Source: Nitrosomonas sp.
Lineage (GTDB): Bacteria; Pseudomonadota; Gammaproteobacteria; Burkholderiales; Nitrosomonadaceae
Reading direction: 5' to 3'
Length of the DNA: 64,000 bases
Assembly: GCA_016703745.1 (NCBI GenBank)
Contig: JADJBK010000006.1
Span: 186,001 to 250,000 of the forward strand
The stretch's first letter is position 1. Each line of letters starts with the position of its first letter. This document shows, piece by piece, positions 1 through 8,298 of the stretch. A model generated the notes under the pieces. It did not search any database. It saw only the letters and a list, made by a program, of their open reading frames with translations, and was not told the origin of the DNA. The translations under genes and the position numbers were made by a program.

Positions 1-251
1 CAACGAGGGCGGATGCAATCCGCCCCTACGAGGATGTGCGGGGGTTTTGCGCGTCGATACCCATTTCGCGTGTGGCTGAACTGGACTATGTGCTGACGCC
101 GGGGCGTTATGTGGGGCTGCCGGATGAAGAAGATGATTTTAATTTCCCCGAGCGTTTTACCGCGTTGAAGGCGGAATTCGAGGCGCAGTTGCAGGAAGAG
201 TCGGTGTTGAACAAGGCCATTGCTGAGAGTTTGGCTCGGGTGAAGCTGTGA
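1..251 (+). CDS. hsdM: Type I restriction-modification DNA methyltransferase subunit, C-terminal end (partial)
   Basis: This is the tail of the modification subunit, which methylates adenine in the asymmetric site chosen by HsdS. The frame is open from base 3 and the residues YEDVRGFCASI followed by LDYVLTPGRYVG are the typical HsdM C-terminus, followed by the Glu/Leu-rich helix that docks HsdS. The stop overlaps the GTG start of hsdS (GTGA), so the two are translationally coupled. The segment just before YEDV (RADAIRPYE) is encoded by a REP palindrome at 7-29 lying in frame in the gene. The catalytic part lies outside the window, so whether the enzyme is active cannot be judged. Confidence 0.9.
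   Translation, partial: TRADAIRPYEDVRGFCASIPISRVAELDYVLTPGRYVGLPDEEDDFNFPERFTALKAEFEAQLQEESVLNKAIAESLARVKL
7..29 (-). repeat. REP-type palindrome embedded in hsdM
   Basis: A 23-bp GC-rich imperfect palindrome (GGGCGGAT / ATCCGCCC arms, then CTAC). It is the exact reverse complement of 2717-2739 inside the REP-associated transposase gene 2.7 kb away. It sits inside the hsdM reading frame and is translated as RADAIRP without breaking the frame. Such palindromes are normally intergenic, so the coding location is unusual. Confidence 0.8.
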
Positions 252-1411
252 GTGAGTGGCGAGAATGCCAATTGGGTGAAATTGCAGAAATCCAAACCGG
301 TCCGTTTGGAAGCCAGCTTAAAAACGAACAATATATAACTGGCGGCACACCGGTAGTAACAGTTGAACACATTAGTAATTTCAGGATAAATAACTTTAGC
401 TATCCAAGTGTTACGGATGAAGATAAAAATAGGCTCTCGAAATATTTATTAAATGAAGGCGACATTATATTTACGCGTGTTGGTTCCGTAGATTTAAGTG
501 CATTTGTCAAACCACATCAGCAAGGGTGGATGTTTTCCTCGAGAATGTTACGTGTAAGACCTGATGAGAAAGTAGATGCGCGATTCCTAAGCTATTTCTT
601 TCAGCAGAAACCATTTAGAGACTATGTATTAAGTATTGCCGTGGGTGCAACCATGCCATCTATCAATACGGAAATATTGAAAAGTCTTCCCGTCTCATAT
701 CCTGAGCTATCAGAACAAAAAGCCATCGCCTCTGTCCTCAGCAGCCTTGACGACAAAATCGACCTGCTGCACCGCCAGAATAAAACCCTCGAAGCCATGG
801 CTGAAACGCTGTTTAGGCAGTGGTTTGTGGAGGAGGTTGGGGAGGACTGGGAAGTCGGAAAGTTGGGTGATGAACTTGATTTCACCATGGGGCAATCTCC
901 ATTGGGTATTTCTTTCAATGAAGATGGTATTGGTGTGCCAATGTTTCAGGGTAATGCTGATTTTGAGTTTCGATTTCCAAAAGAGCGTGTCTATACAACG
1001 GAACCGACAAGATTTGCACAAAGATTTGATACTTTAATCAGTGTGCGTGTGCCAGTTGGTGCCCAAAATATGGCTCGTAAGGAATGCTGCATTGGGCGTG
1101 GCGTTGCTGCATTCCGCTATAAAAATAACAACAACTACTATACCTATACTTATTTCAAATTGCGTTCTCTCATGGAAGAGATAAAGAAGTTCAATGATGA
1201 GGGAACTGTTTTTGGTTCGATTAGTAAATCAGATTTTGATGCACTTGAGACAATTATTCCTTCATCTGAGCTAATTGTGGAGTTTGAGAAAGAAGCAAAG
1301 CCGATAAATGACAAAGTCATAGAGAATTGTGCTCAAATCCATACCCTCGAAACCCTCCGTGACACCCTGCTCCCCAAACTAATGAGCGGCGAAGTACGCG
1401 TAACCGTATGA
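248..1411 (+). CDS. hsdS: Type I restriction-modification specificity subunit HsdS
   Basis: HsdS chooses the DNA sequence for the HsdM2S methylase and the HsdR2M2S nuclease. The 387-aa length is normal. It has two target-recognition domains (about residues 1-150 and 200-340), separated by the conserved helical spacer starting SEQKAIASVLSSLDDKID (about 155-172) and ending ETLFRQWF (186-193). A second spacer copy at the C-terminus contains TLRDTLLPKLMSGE. The GTG start overlaps the hsdM stop and the TGA stop overlaps the ATG of the next gene, so it is the middle of a coupled operon. The first recognition domain is noticeably more AT-rich than the spacers, as expected where domains are exchanged by recombination. 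Confidence 0.95.
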   Translation: MSEWRECQLGEIAEIQTGPFGSQLKNEQYITGGTPVVTVEHISNFRINNFSYPSVTDEDKNRLSKYLLNEGDIIFTRVGSVDLSAFVKPHQQGWMFSSRMLRVRPDEKVDARFLSYFFQQKPFRDYVLSIAVGATMPSINTEILKSLPVSYPELSEQKAIASVLSSLDDKIDLLHRQNKTLEAMAETLFRQWFVEEVGEDWEVGKLGDELDFTMGQSPLGISFNEDGIGVPMFQGNADFEFRFPKERVYTTEPTRFAQRFDTLISVRVPVGAQNMARKECCIGRGVAAFRYKNNNNYYTYTYFKLRSLMEEIKKFNDEGTVFGSISKSDFDALETIIPSSELIVEFEKEAKPINDKVIENCAQIHTLETLRDTLLPKLMSGEVRVTV

Positions 1412-2406
1412 ATACGCGAGACCAGATTACTATTTATCAATCCGCCGATGGCCGCGTGCAGCTTGAGGTTACTCTGGATCAAGACACGGTTTGGCTGACT
1501 CAGCGCCAACTGTCGGCTTTGTTTGATAAGGATGTGCGCACCATCAATGAACACATCCACAATGTTTTGGCTGAGCAAGAGCTTGCCGCTGAGGCAACTA
1601 TCCGGAAATTCCGGATAGTTCAACAGGAAGGCGAACGCAAGGTAAACCGCGAGATTGAACATTACAATCTGGATATGATCATTTCCGTCGGTTATCGCGT
1701 CAATTCCAAAAAAGGCACGCAATTCCGTATCTGGGCCAGCAACATTCTCAAGCACTACCTGGTGCAAGGGTATGCGTTGAATGAACAAAAACTCCAGACG
1801 CAACAGCAAAAACTCGCGGATTTAAAACAAGCGATTGCCTTGTCTTCACGCTTGTTCCAGCAGAAAGACTTAACCGCTTCCGAATCGCAAGGTATCTTGT
1901 CGATCCTGGAGAAATACAGCCACGCATTGACGGTGCTGGACGATTACGATCATCAGCGTTTACAGGTGACTGGCATCCAGCAAGCCGGACAATGCAGAAT
2001 TTCGTATGATGAAGCGATCCAGCAAATTCAGCTTTGGCGCGCGTGGGAAAAGTTAGGTGGACTGTTTGGCAACGAGAAAGATGATTCCTTCAAAAGTTCG
2101 CTGCAAACCATTTACCAGACGTTCGGCGGCAAGGAGCTTTACCCCAGTATTGAAGAGAAAGCGGCCAATTTGTTGTATTTTATCGTCAAGAATCATTCCT
2201 TTTCCGATGGCAACAAACGTATTGCCGCCGCGCTGTTTGTCTGGTTTCTGGCGCGGCATGATTATCTCCTTAATACAGACGGAGAAAAGCGCATCGCCGA
2301 TAATGCCCTGGTTGCTTTTACGTTGCTGATTGCCGAAAGCAAACCCGAGGAAAAAGACACGATGGTGAAAGTCATCATCAATTTGATCAATGGCAATAAT
2401 CCGTAG
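1408..2406 (+). CDS. RhuM-family protein fused to a Fic/DOC domain
   Basis: The N-terminal two thirds (332 aa in total) match the RhuM family, with ITIYQSADGRVQLEVTL, VWLTQRQLSALFDKDVRTI (a winged-helix-like DNA-binding region) and NLDMIISVGYRVNSKKGTQF. The C-terminal third contains HSFSDGNKR at about residues 263-271, the Fic signature HxFx(D/E)GNxR, in which the His is catalytic for AMP or other nucleotide/phosphate transfer to target proteins. The ATG overlaps the hsdS stop by 4 nt, so it is translated with the restriction operon. RhuM/Fic fusions next to hsd genes are known as accessory genes, but their role is unsettled. A toxin or regulator tied to the methylase is an inference. I saw no adjacent antitoxin with an Fic-inhibition motif. 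Confidence 0.85.
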   Translation: MNTRDQITIYQSADGRVQLEVTLDQDTVWLTQRQLSALFDKDVRTINEHIHNVLAEQELAAEATIRKFRIVQQEGERKVNREIEHYNLDMIISVGYRVNSKKGTQFRIWASNILKHYLVQGYALNEQKLQTQQQKLADLKQAIALSSRLFQQKDLTASESQGILSILEKYSHALTVLDDYDHQRLQVTGIQQAGQCRISYDEAIQQIQLWRAWEKLGGLFGNEKDDSFKSSLQTIYQTFGGKELYPSIEEKAANLLYFIVKNHSFSDGNKRIAAALFVWFLARHDYLLNTDGEKRIADNALVAFTLLIAESKPEEKDTMVKVIINLINGNNP

Positions 2407-2452
2407 GGGAAAATGATTATTCTCCCCTACCTCCTACAATCATTCGAATACA

Positions 2453-3088
2453 ATGACCTACAATCCAACCATCCATCGCCGCAAATCGATTCGATTGCAA
2501 GGATATGATTATTCACAGGCCGGATTGTATTTCATTACCATCTGCACGCATAATCGGGTGCCATTGTTTGGAAACATTGTTGATGGTGAGATGCAATTCA
2601 ATGAATCGGGGATTGTCGCAGATGAAGAATGGCGCAAAACAGAACGTATCCGTTCCCATGTCGTATTGCACGAATTTGTCATCATGCCCAATCACATCCA
2701 CGGTATCATCCAACTCGTAGGGGCGGATTGCATCCGCCCCAATTGCACGCGGCCCCATGGCATGCACCCTGAATGCGCGGACTCGGATGAACAACCAGGG
2801 CGCGTGCAACGCGCCCCTACGGTACCACCCACATCAACGGTGCAACGCGCCCCTGCGGTACTACCCACATCAACGGTGCAACGCGCCTCTACGGTGGGGG
2901 ATGTTGTGCGGGGGGTTAAATCGTCGGTGACCAAACGGCTTAATGCAATATCGGGTACATCCGGCCAACGTTTCTGGCAGCGCAATTATTACGAGCACAT
3001 TATCCGCGACGAGGATGCTTACCTGAAAATTGCGGAATATATTCAAACTAATCCCCGGTGCTGGGATACGGACACTTATTATGTCTAA
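2453..3088 (+). CDS. REP-associated tyrosine transposase (RAYT, Y1/HUH type)
   Basis: A single-strand DNA transposase relative that is thought to mobilise REP palindromes. The N-terminus SIRLQGYDYSQAGLYFITICT, the metal-binding HUH motif in MPNHIHGII (about residues 81-89) and the distal RFWQRNYYEHIIRDEDAYLKI with candidate catalytic tyrosines are typical of the family (211 aa). Between the two halves the protein carries a long low-complexity insert made of translated REP sequence and a 12-residue repeat (VQRAPTVPPTST and variants). Both REP arms and the 36-bp repeats keep the frame. It interrupts the hsd operon order, presumably as an insertion. Confidence in the family is high; activity is unknown. 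Confidence 0.88.
   Translation: MTYNPTIHRRKSIRLQGYDYSQAGLYFITICTHNRVPLFGNIVDGEMQFNESGIVADEEWRKTERIRSHVVLHEFVIMPNHIHGIIQLVGADCIRPNCTRPHGMHPECADSDEQPGRVQRAPTVPPTSTVQRAPAVLPTSTVQRASTVGDVVRGVKSSVTKRLNAISGTSGQRFWQRNYYEHIIRDEDAYLKIAEYIQTNPRCWDTDTYYV
2717..2739 (+). repeat. REP palindrome inside the RAYT gene
   Basis: Exact reverse complement of the hsdM copy at 7-29: GTAG followed by GGGCGG-ATTGCAT-CCGCCC. It is translated as GADCIRP within the transposase. Confidence 0.8.
2798..2820 (-). repeat. Second REP-like palindrome inside the RAYT gene
   Basis: GGGCGCG-TGCAA-CGCGCCC followed by CTAC. It has the same architecture as the 7-29 copy but with different arm bases, so it represents a second REP variant. 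It lies in the same orientation as the hsdM copy. Confidence 0.65.
2804..2895 (+). repeat. 36-bp tandem repeats encoding a 12-aa repeat in the RAYT protein
   Basis: Two full units (2804-2839, 2840-2875) and one partial unit (from 2876), each beginning GTGCAACGCGCC. They translate to VQRAPTVPPTST, VQRAPAVLPTST and VQRASTV. Each unit contains half of the REP-like arm at 2798-2820, so the array seems to have grown from a REP copy. Confidence 0.8.
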
Positions 3089-3208
3089 GCTCACGATATA
3101 CGGCATCGAAGCAAGAATGGGCCATGCCGGGAAACACAGGCGCTTTTCTTCTACTTGCCTCCATGCATAATAAAGCGCATCATTCGATGACGTATCTGGA
3201 GGAAAGCC

Positions 3209-3415
3209 ATGAGAACCACCATCGTATTAGATGACGAATTACTGAAAAAAGCACAGGCCTTGACCCATGTGCAGGAGAAGTCCGCACTGGTCAAAGAAGC
3301 ATTAAAAGCCCTAATCGAGCGAGAAAGTGCCAAAAGGCTGGCCAATTTGGGCGGCTCTGAGCCGCAATTGAACGCTATCCCACGCCGGCAAACCAGCGAA
3401 TCAATGCCTGAATGA
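3209..3415 (+). CDS. vapB: VapB-type antitoxin
   Basis: A 68-aa protein with an N-terminal ribbon-helix-helix-like segment (MRTTIVLDDELLKKAQAL) followed by a helix rich in Lys/Glu, as in VapB antitoxins of the VapBII type. It would bind its own promoter and neutralise the nuclease encoded immediately downstream. A ribosome-binding site (TGGAGGAAAG) precedes the ATG. Its TGA overlaps the vapC ATG by 4 nt. The C-terminal tail is presumably the toxin-wrapping segment. The call rests on the N-terminus and the partner. Confidence 0.85.
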   Translation: MRTTIVLDDELLKKAQALTHVQEKSALVKEALKALIERESAKRLANLGGSEPQLNAIPRRQTSESMPE

Positions 3416-3786
3416 TTCTGGTCGATACCTCGGTCTGGATTAATCATCTGCGCAATAACGATCCGCATTTAGTCCGCCTGCTGACTGAAAATAATGTATT
3501 GGGTCATCCTTTTGTGCGTGGTGAACTGGCGTTGGGCAATTTGCACCAACGTAAAGAAATTCTGACCGCGCTGGATAATCTGCCCCAGGCTCCCGTTGCT
3601 TTTACCGATGAAGTAAATTATTTCATCGAAAAACATTCGCTGTTTGGTTTGGGTATTGGCTTAATCGATGCCCATTTATTAGCTTCAACGCAGTTATCCG
3701 GCAATACCCGGCTGTGGACGCAGGATAAGCGGCTCCTGGCAGCCGCTAACCGTCTTAATTTGGCGGCATCTGTTCAAAATGACTAA
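3412..3786 (+). CDS. vapC: VapC-type PIN-domain ribonuclease toxin
   Basis: A 124-aa PIN domain. The acidic metal-binding residues are visible in order: D5 of MILVDTSVWI, the Glu of VRGELALG (about residue 39), the Asp of GLIDAHLL (about 96) and the Asp of TQDKRL (about 114). VapC toxins cleave initiator tRNA or rRNA when released from VapB. It overlaps vapB at its start (ATGA), and its last codons overlap the ATG of hsdR, so the toxin-antitoxin pair is embedded in the restriction operon and coupled to hsdR. Such pairs may stabilise the island; that is inference. Confidence 0.92.
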   Translation: MILVDTSVWINHLRNNDPHLVRLLTENNVLGHPFVRGELALGNLHQRKEILTALDNLPQAPVAFTDEVNYFIEKHSLFGLGIGLIDAHLLASTQLSGNTRLWTQDKRLLAAANRLNLAASVQND

Positions 3787-6700
3787 GCTCACCGAATCAG
3801 CGATTGAAGAGCTAGCCATCAAACTGTTTGAGCAGCTCGGTTATAGTCATATCCACGCCCCAGACATTGCTCCCGACGGTGACCATCCCGAACGCACCCG
3901 CTACGACGAAGTATTGCTCACCAGCCGGTTACAAAAAGCCCTCGAGCGCATCAACCCTGGTATGACGGTCACGGTATTACAAACCGCCCTGAAAGAAGTC
4001 GAACGCATCCATTCCCCGGAATTACTCAGCAACAACGAAACTTTTCACCGCTTGCTCACCGAAGGCGTAAAGGTCAGTTACCAGCAAGCTGGCAATGAGC
4101 GCGGTGATATCGTTTGGCTGATTGATTTTGAAAACCCCGGCAATAACGAATTTGTCGTGGCCAGTCAGTTTACCGTTATTGAAAACAACCAGAATAAACG
4201 CCCCGATCTGGTGGTGTTTGTGAATGGCATCCCGCTGGTCGTGATTGAACTCAAAAATGCCACCGATGAAAACACCACGATTAAATCCGCATTCAAGCAA
4301 CTGGAAACCTACAAACAGAGCATTCCCAGTTTATTTACCTACAACGCCTTGCTGGTGATCTCGGATGGACTGGAAGCCAAAGCCGGTTCACTGTCAGCAG
4401 GTATCAGTCGCTTCATGACCTGGAAAACCGCCGACGGCAAGGTAGAAGCCTCCCATCTGGTCAGCCAGCTGGAAACCTTGATTAAAGGAATGCTGAACAA
4501 AAAAACCTTGCTCGATCTGGTGCGGCATTTTGTGGTGTTTGAGCAATCCAGGAAAGAAGATCCACAGACTGGCGTGATCAGCATCAGCACAGTCAAGAAG
4601 ATTGCCGCCTATCATCAGTATTACGCAGTGAATGCAGCGGTGGCTTCAACCTTGCGTGCAGCAGACATTAGCCTTGATTCCAGAATCATGCAAAGCCCGG
4701 CCAGCTATGGTTTGCCCAATGTGGCGCAACAACCCCGAGGCGATAAAAAGGCCGGTGTCGTTTGGCACACCCAGGGCAGCGGTAAATCGCTGTCGATGGT
4801 GTTTTATACCGGCAAGGTCGTATTGGCATTGAATAACCCGACGATACTGGTGATTACTGACCGCAACGATCTGGATGATCAATTGTTCGATACTTTTGCA
4901 GCCTGTAAACAGTTGTTGCGACAGGAACCCAGGCAAGTCGAGAATCGTCAGCAATTAAAAGAATTGTTACGTGTGGCATCCGGTGGCGTGATCTTTACCA
5001 CGATCCAGAAATTCCAGCCGGAAGAAGGCAATGTATATGAAGAGCTTTCTGACCGCCGCAACATTGTGGTGATCGCCGATGAAGCGCATCGTACGCAATA
5101 TGGCTTTAGTGCTAAAACCATCGATGATAAAGATGCGCAGGGTGAAGTGATCGGCAAGAAAGTGGTGTACGGTTTTGCCAAGTACCTGCGCGATGCGCTA
5201 CCCAATGCCACTTATCTGGGTTTTACCGGTACGCCGATTGAAAGCACGGATGTGAACACACCCGCCGTGTTTGGCAACTATGTGGATATTTACGATATTG
5301 CACAGGCTGTGGAGGATGGCGCCACGGTGCGCATCTACTATGAGAGCCGGTTGGCAAAAGTCGCGTTGAGTGAGGAAGGCAGGCAACTGATCAAGGAACT
5401 GGATGACGAACTGAATCAGGATGAGTTGACCGATTCGCAGAAAGCCAAATCCAAATGGACACAGATGGAAGCGCTGATTGGCAGTGAGCGCCGCATCCAG
5501 AACATTGCGCAGGATATCGTCAGTCATTTTGAAGCACGCCAGGAAGTCTTTGCCGGTAAGGGCATGATTGTGTGCATGTCGCGCCGTATTGCCGCTGATC
5601 TTTACGGTGAAATCGTCAAACTGCGACCGGCTTGGCATTCAGAGGATTTAAACAAGGGCGTGATCAAGGTGGTGATGACAGCGGCTTCCTCCGATGGTCC
5701 GGTCATGGCAAAACACCATACTACCAAGCAGCAACGTAAGCTACTGGCTGAACGTATGAAGGATGACAGCGATGCGCTGAAACTGGTGATCGTGCGTGAC
5801 ATGTGGCTGACCGGATTTGATGCACCGAGTATGCATACGCTGTATATCGACAAACCCATGAAAGGCCACAACCTGATGCAAGCCATTGCACGGGTCAACC
5901 GGGTATACCACGATAAACCCGGTGGGTTGGTGGTGGATTATCTTGGCATTGCTTCGGATTTGAAAGAAGCCTTATCGTTCTATTCTGATGCGGGTGGAAA
6001 AGGTGATCCGACTTTAATGCAGGAACAAGCCGTCGCGTTAATGCTAGAGAAACTAGAAGTCGTTTCCGCCATGTATCACGGCTTCGCCTATGAAGATTAT
6101 TTTGCGGCAGATACTTCGAGGAAACTGGCGCTTATTCTGGCGGCTGAAGACCATATTCTCGGATTGGAAGATGGCAAGAAACGCTACATCAATGAAATAA
6201 CTGCACTCTCTCAGGCTTTTGCCATTGCCATTCCGCATGAACAAGCCCTGGATGCGAAAGACGAAGTGGCATTCTTTCAGGCTGTCAAAGCACGCCTGTC
6301 CAAATTCGACAGCACAGGTGGTGGCAAAACCAATGAGGACATTGAAACCACCATCCGGCAGGTCATTGACCGGGCTTTGGTATCGGAGCAAGTGATTGAT
6401 GTATTCGACGCAGCCGGTATCAAGAAACCCAATATTTCAATTCTTTCCGATGACTTCCTGGCGGAACTCAAAGACTACCAGCACAAGAATGTGGCTCTGG
6501 AAGTATTGAAGAAACTGATTAACGATGAACTGAAAGTGCGCGCCAAGACAAATTTGATGCAAAGCCTATCTTTGATGGAAATGCTGGAAAATGCCATCAA
6601 GAAATATCACAACAAGATTCTGACCGCTGCTGAAGTGATTGATGAGTTGATCAAAATCAGCAAGGAAATCGTGGCGTCCGATCAAGAGGCCGAGAAGCTT

Positions 6701-6991
6701 CATTTATCAACTTTTGAATATGCCTTTTACACTGCTGTGGCCAGCAACGACAGTGCACGGCAACTGATGCAAAATGACAAGTTACGTGAACTGGCAATCG
6801 TACTGACCCAGCGGGTCCGTCAAAATGCTTCGATAGATTGGACGATCAAGGAAAGTGTGAAAGCCAAGCTGAAAGTGATCGTAAAACGCACACTGCGGCA
6901 ATTCGGTTATCCGCCCGATATGCAATTGATCGCGACTGAAATGGTATTGAAGCAGGCTGAAATGATTGCCAGCGAATTGGCTGCTGCCTGA
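3779..6991 (+). CDS. hsdR: Type I restriction enzyme endonuclease/translocase subunit HsdR
   Basis: The motor and nuclease subunit (1070 aa, normal length). The N-terminal PD-(D/E)xK nuclease is visible as RPDLVVFVNGIPLVVIELKNA (about residues 140-161). The superfamily 2 translocase follows, with Walker A QGSGKS (about 330), DEAHR (about 434), TGTPIES (about 482) and later helicase motifs around GFDAPSMHTLYIDKPMKGH and ARVNRV. A helical C-terminal domain binds the methylase. The ATG lies inside the vapC end (8-nt overlap). With the upstream hsdM and hsdS it makes a complete type I system, although the three subunit genes are separated by the RhuM/Fic, RAYT and vapBC genes. Confidence 0.97.
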   Translation: MTKLTESAIEELAIKLFEQLGYSHIHAPDIAPDGDHPERTRYDEVLLTSRLQKALERINPGMTVTVLQTALKEVERIHSPELLSNNETFHRLLTEGVKVSYQQAGNERGDIVWLIDFENPGNNEFVVASQFTVIENNQNKRPDLVVFVNGIPLVVIELKNATDENTTIKSAFKQLETYKQSIPSLFTYNALLVISDGLEAKAGSLSAGISRFMTWKTADGKVEASHLVSQLETLIKGMLNKKTLLDLVRHFVVFEQSRKEDPQTGVISISTVKKIAAYHQYYAVNAAVASTLRAADISLDSRIMQSPASYGLPNVAQQPRGDKKAGVVWHTQGSGKSLSMVFYTGKVVLALNNPTILVITDRNDLDDQLFDTFAACKQLLRQEPRQVENRQQLKELLRVASGGVIFTTIQKFQPEEGNVYEELSDRRNIVVIADEAHRTQYGFSAKTIDDKDAQGEVIGKKVVYGFAKYLRDALPNATYLGFTGTPIESTDVNTPAVFGNYVDIYDIAQAVEDGATVRIYYESRLAKVALSEEGRQLIKELDDELNQDELTDSQKAKSKWTQMEALIGSERRIQNIAQDIVSHFEARQEVFAGKGMIVCMSRRIAADLYGEIVKLRPAWHSEDLNKGVIKVVMTAASSDGPVMAKHHTTKQQRKLLAERMKDDSDALKLVIVRDMWLTGFDAPSMHTLYIDKPMKGHNLMQAIARVNRVYHDKPGGLVVDYLGIASDLKEALSFYSDAGGKGDPTLMQEQAVALMLEKLEVVSAMYHGFAYEDYFAADTSRKLALILAAEDHILGLEDGKKRYINEITALSQAFAIAIPHEQALDAKDEVAFFQAVKARLSKFDSTGGGKTNEDIETTIRQVIDRALVSEQVIDVFDAAGIKKPNISILSDDFLAELKDYQHKNVALEVLKKLINDELKVRAKTNLMQSLSLMEMLENAIKKYHNKILTAAEVIDELIKISKEIVASDQEAEKLHLSTFEYAFYTAVASNDSARQLMQNDKLRELAIVLTQRVRQNASIDWTIKESVKAKLKVIVKRTLRQFGYPPDMQLIATEMVLKQAEMIASELAAA

Positions 6992-7115
6992 AACCTAAAA
7001 GTACGATGCTCAGTGAGTGTCACCGTAATCACATGAAAAAAATAACTCACCAAATCGGATAAATCAGCCTGCAGCGGTGACGCGCAGCCCTAACCCAGGA
7101 GTCTTATTGTCTTAA

Positions 7116-7341
7116 GGAACCCCTGATTAATCCCCCGCAAGCAATATAATTCTGCATCAAACTTTTCCGAGAAGCCATTCATGAAACCTTACCAATTTGC
7201 GTCTGAAATTTGAAAACAAACCAGTAAATGGGCTTGTTTCCAGAGAGAAACGGCTGTTTTCATAAAAATCAGCATCACTATTTGAAATAGTGGCCAGTTT
7301 TTGAGTGACTGCCGTTCGGAACGTTTTTTTTCAGAGGTTCC
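7116..7341 (+). mobile_element. 226-bp internal-deletion derivative (MITE) of the IS5-type element at 12149-13342
   Basis: Both ends match the full element: the left end starts GGAACCCCTGATTAAT and the right end finishes TCAGAGGTTCC. The right-hand non-coding end of the full copy is retained almost base for base. The transposase gene is reduced to an 11-codon reading frame (7181-7213) that joins the first five residues (MKPYQ) to the last four (ASEI) in frame. The left flank is TTAA and the right flank TATA, so there is no exact target duplication. It can presumably move only if a full copy supplies transposase. Confidence 0.85.
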
Positions 7342-7491
7342 TATAGTAAAGCTCAACCCCGGTAATGAGCAATCGCCGGAAACCGCCAGGAAAAAGTTGC
7401 TTAAATGATGTGTTTAGGCGAAAAGTATCTTGACACCTGCCGTTATCGCTGGCCATGGTTATCTTGGCAGCACAGCCATCCGGACACATGG
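7342..7491. other. Short non-coding stretch between MITE and IS21-type element
   Basis: No convincing gene. Bases 7421-7490 contain two TATCTTG-like words (about 7427 and 7460) resembling the internal end repeats of the adjacent IS21-type element. They may be a remnant of an older element end. The remaining bases of the 6992-7115 gap also show nothing recognisable. Confidence 0.4.
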
Positions 7492-7560
7492 GTATCTCGC
7501 GTCAATTATCTTGGCCGCTTTGACGACAATTATGATGGCCGGTTGAGTTTATTAGCTACT

Positions 7561-8298
7561 TCATGATTTTTTCTGGTTTTTCCTCCTATAACTTTCACTG
7601 TCGATTTCGATGATGGTTGCGTGATGGATGATCCGGTCGATGGCGGCAACAGTCATCATGGTGTCAGGGAAGATTTGATCCCACTGGCTAAAAGGCTGGT
7701 TTGAAGTAATGATGAGACTTCCGCTTTCATAGCGATGGGCAATGAAGTCAAACAATACCTGTGTTTCCGAATCGGTCTTTTTGACATAGCCGATATCATC
7801 AACGATCAGTACACGGTATTTATCCAGCCGCGTCATGGCGGACATCAAGTCCAGTTCTTTCCTGGCTTGCTGCAGGAGTTGAACCAGTGCGGTAGCTGAT
7901 ATCCATTTGACGCGAATGCCTTGTTCAATCAAATGCAACCCCAATGCTGCCGCCACATGTGATTTGCCGACACCGGATGGGCCGATCAGCAACACATTGT
8001 CTGCCTGGCTCGCCCAGTAGGTATTGTCGCGCAGCGTAATGATTTTTTTCTGAGCGGCTTGAGGCAGTTCGGTCAGCGCCAGAGTGGCAAAGCTTTTGCC
8101 GCGCGGCAGTCTGGCTTCATGCGTCCAGTTGCTGATTCTGCTTTGGAAGCGCTGGGCGACTTCCTGTTCGCACAGGGCGGCGAGATATTGGCTGTAGCTC
8201 CAGGCGTGTTCTGCGGCTTGATCCTGGAAGTGCCGGTAATGCTGGCCAAAGGCAGGGAGTCTGAGTTCCTTGAGCATCAGTGGGAGCGATTCAGACAT
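7561..8298 (-). CDS. istB: IS21 helper ATPase IstB
   Basis: A 245-aa AAA+ helper of the DnaC/IstB family that loads and regulates the IstA transposase on target DNA. Walker A GPSGVGKSH (about residues 104-112), Walker B VLIVDDIGY (about 164-172) and the downstream sensor region LIITSNQPFSQWDQIF are all present, and the length is normal. It starts inside the 3' end of istA (22-nt overlap), the usual coupled arrangement. It looks intact, although its partner is frameshifted. Confidence 0.95.
   Translation of the reverse strand: MSESLPLMLKELRLPAFGQHYRHFQDQAAEHAWSYSQYLAALCEQEVAQRFQSRISNWTHEARLPRGKSFATLALTELPQAAQKKIITLRDNTYWASQADNVLLIGPSGVGKSHVAAALGLHLIEQGIRVKWISATALVQLLQQARKELDLMSAMTRLDKYRVLIVDDIGYVKKTDSETQVLFDFIAHRYESGSLIITSNQPFSQWDQIFPDTMMTVAAIDRIIHHATIIEIDSESYRRKNQKKS

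Noticed and set aside
1333..1809. 158-aa minus-strand frame across the hsdS/RhuM junction
   Set aside because: Shadow of two well-supported plus-strand genes.
2804..2895. 36-bp tandem repeats as a CRISPR array
   Set aside because: Units are directly adjacent without unique spacers and are in frame within a gene; no cas genes are present.
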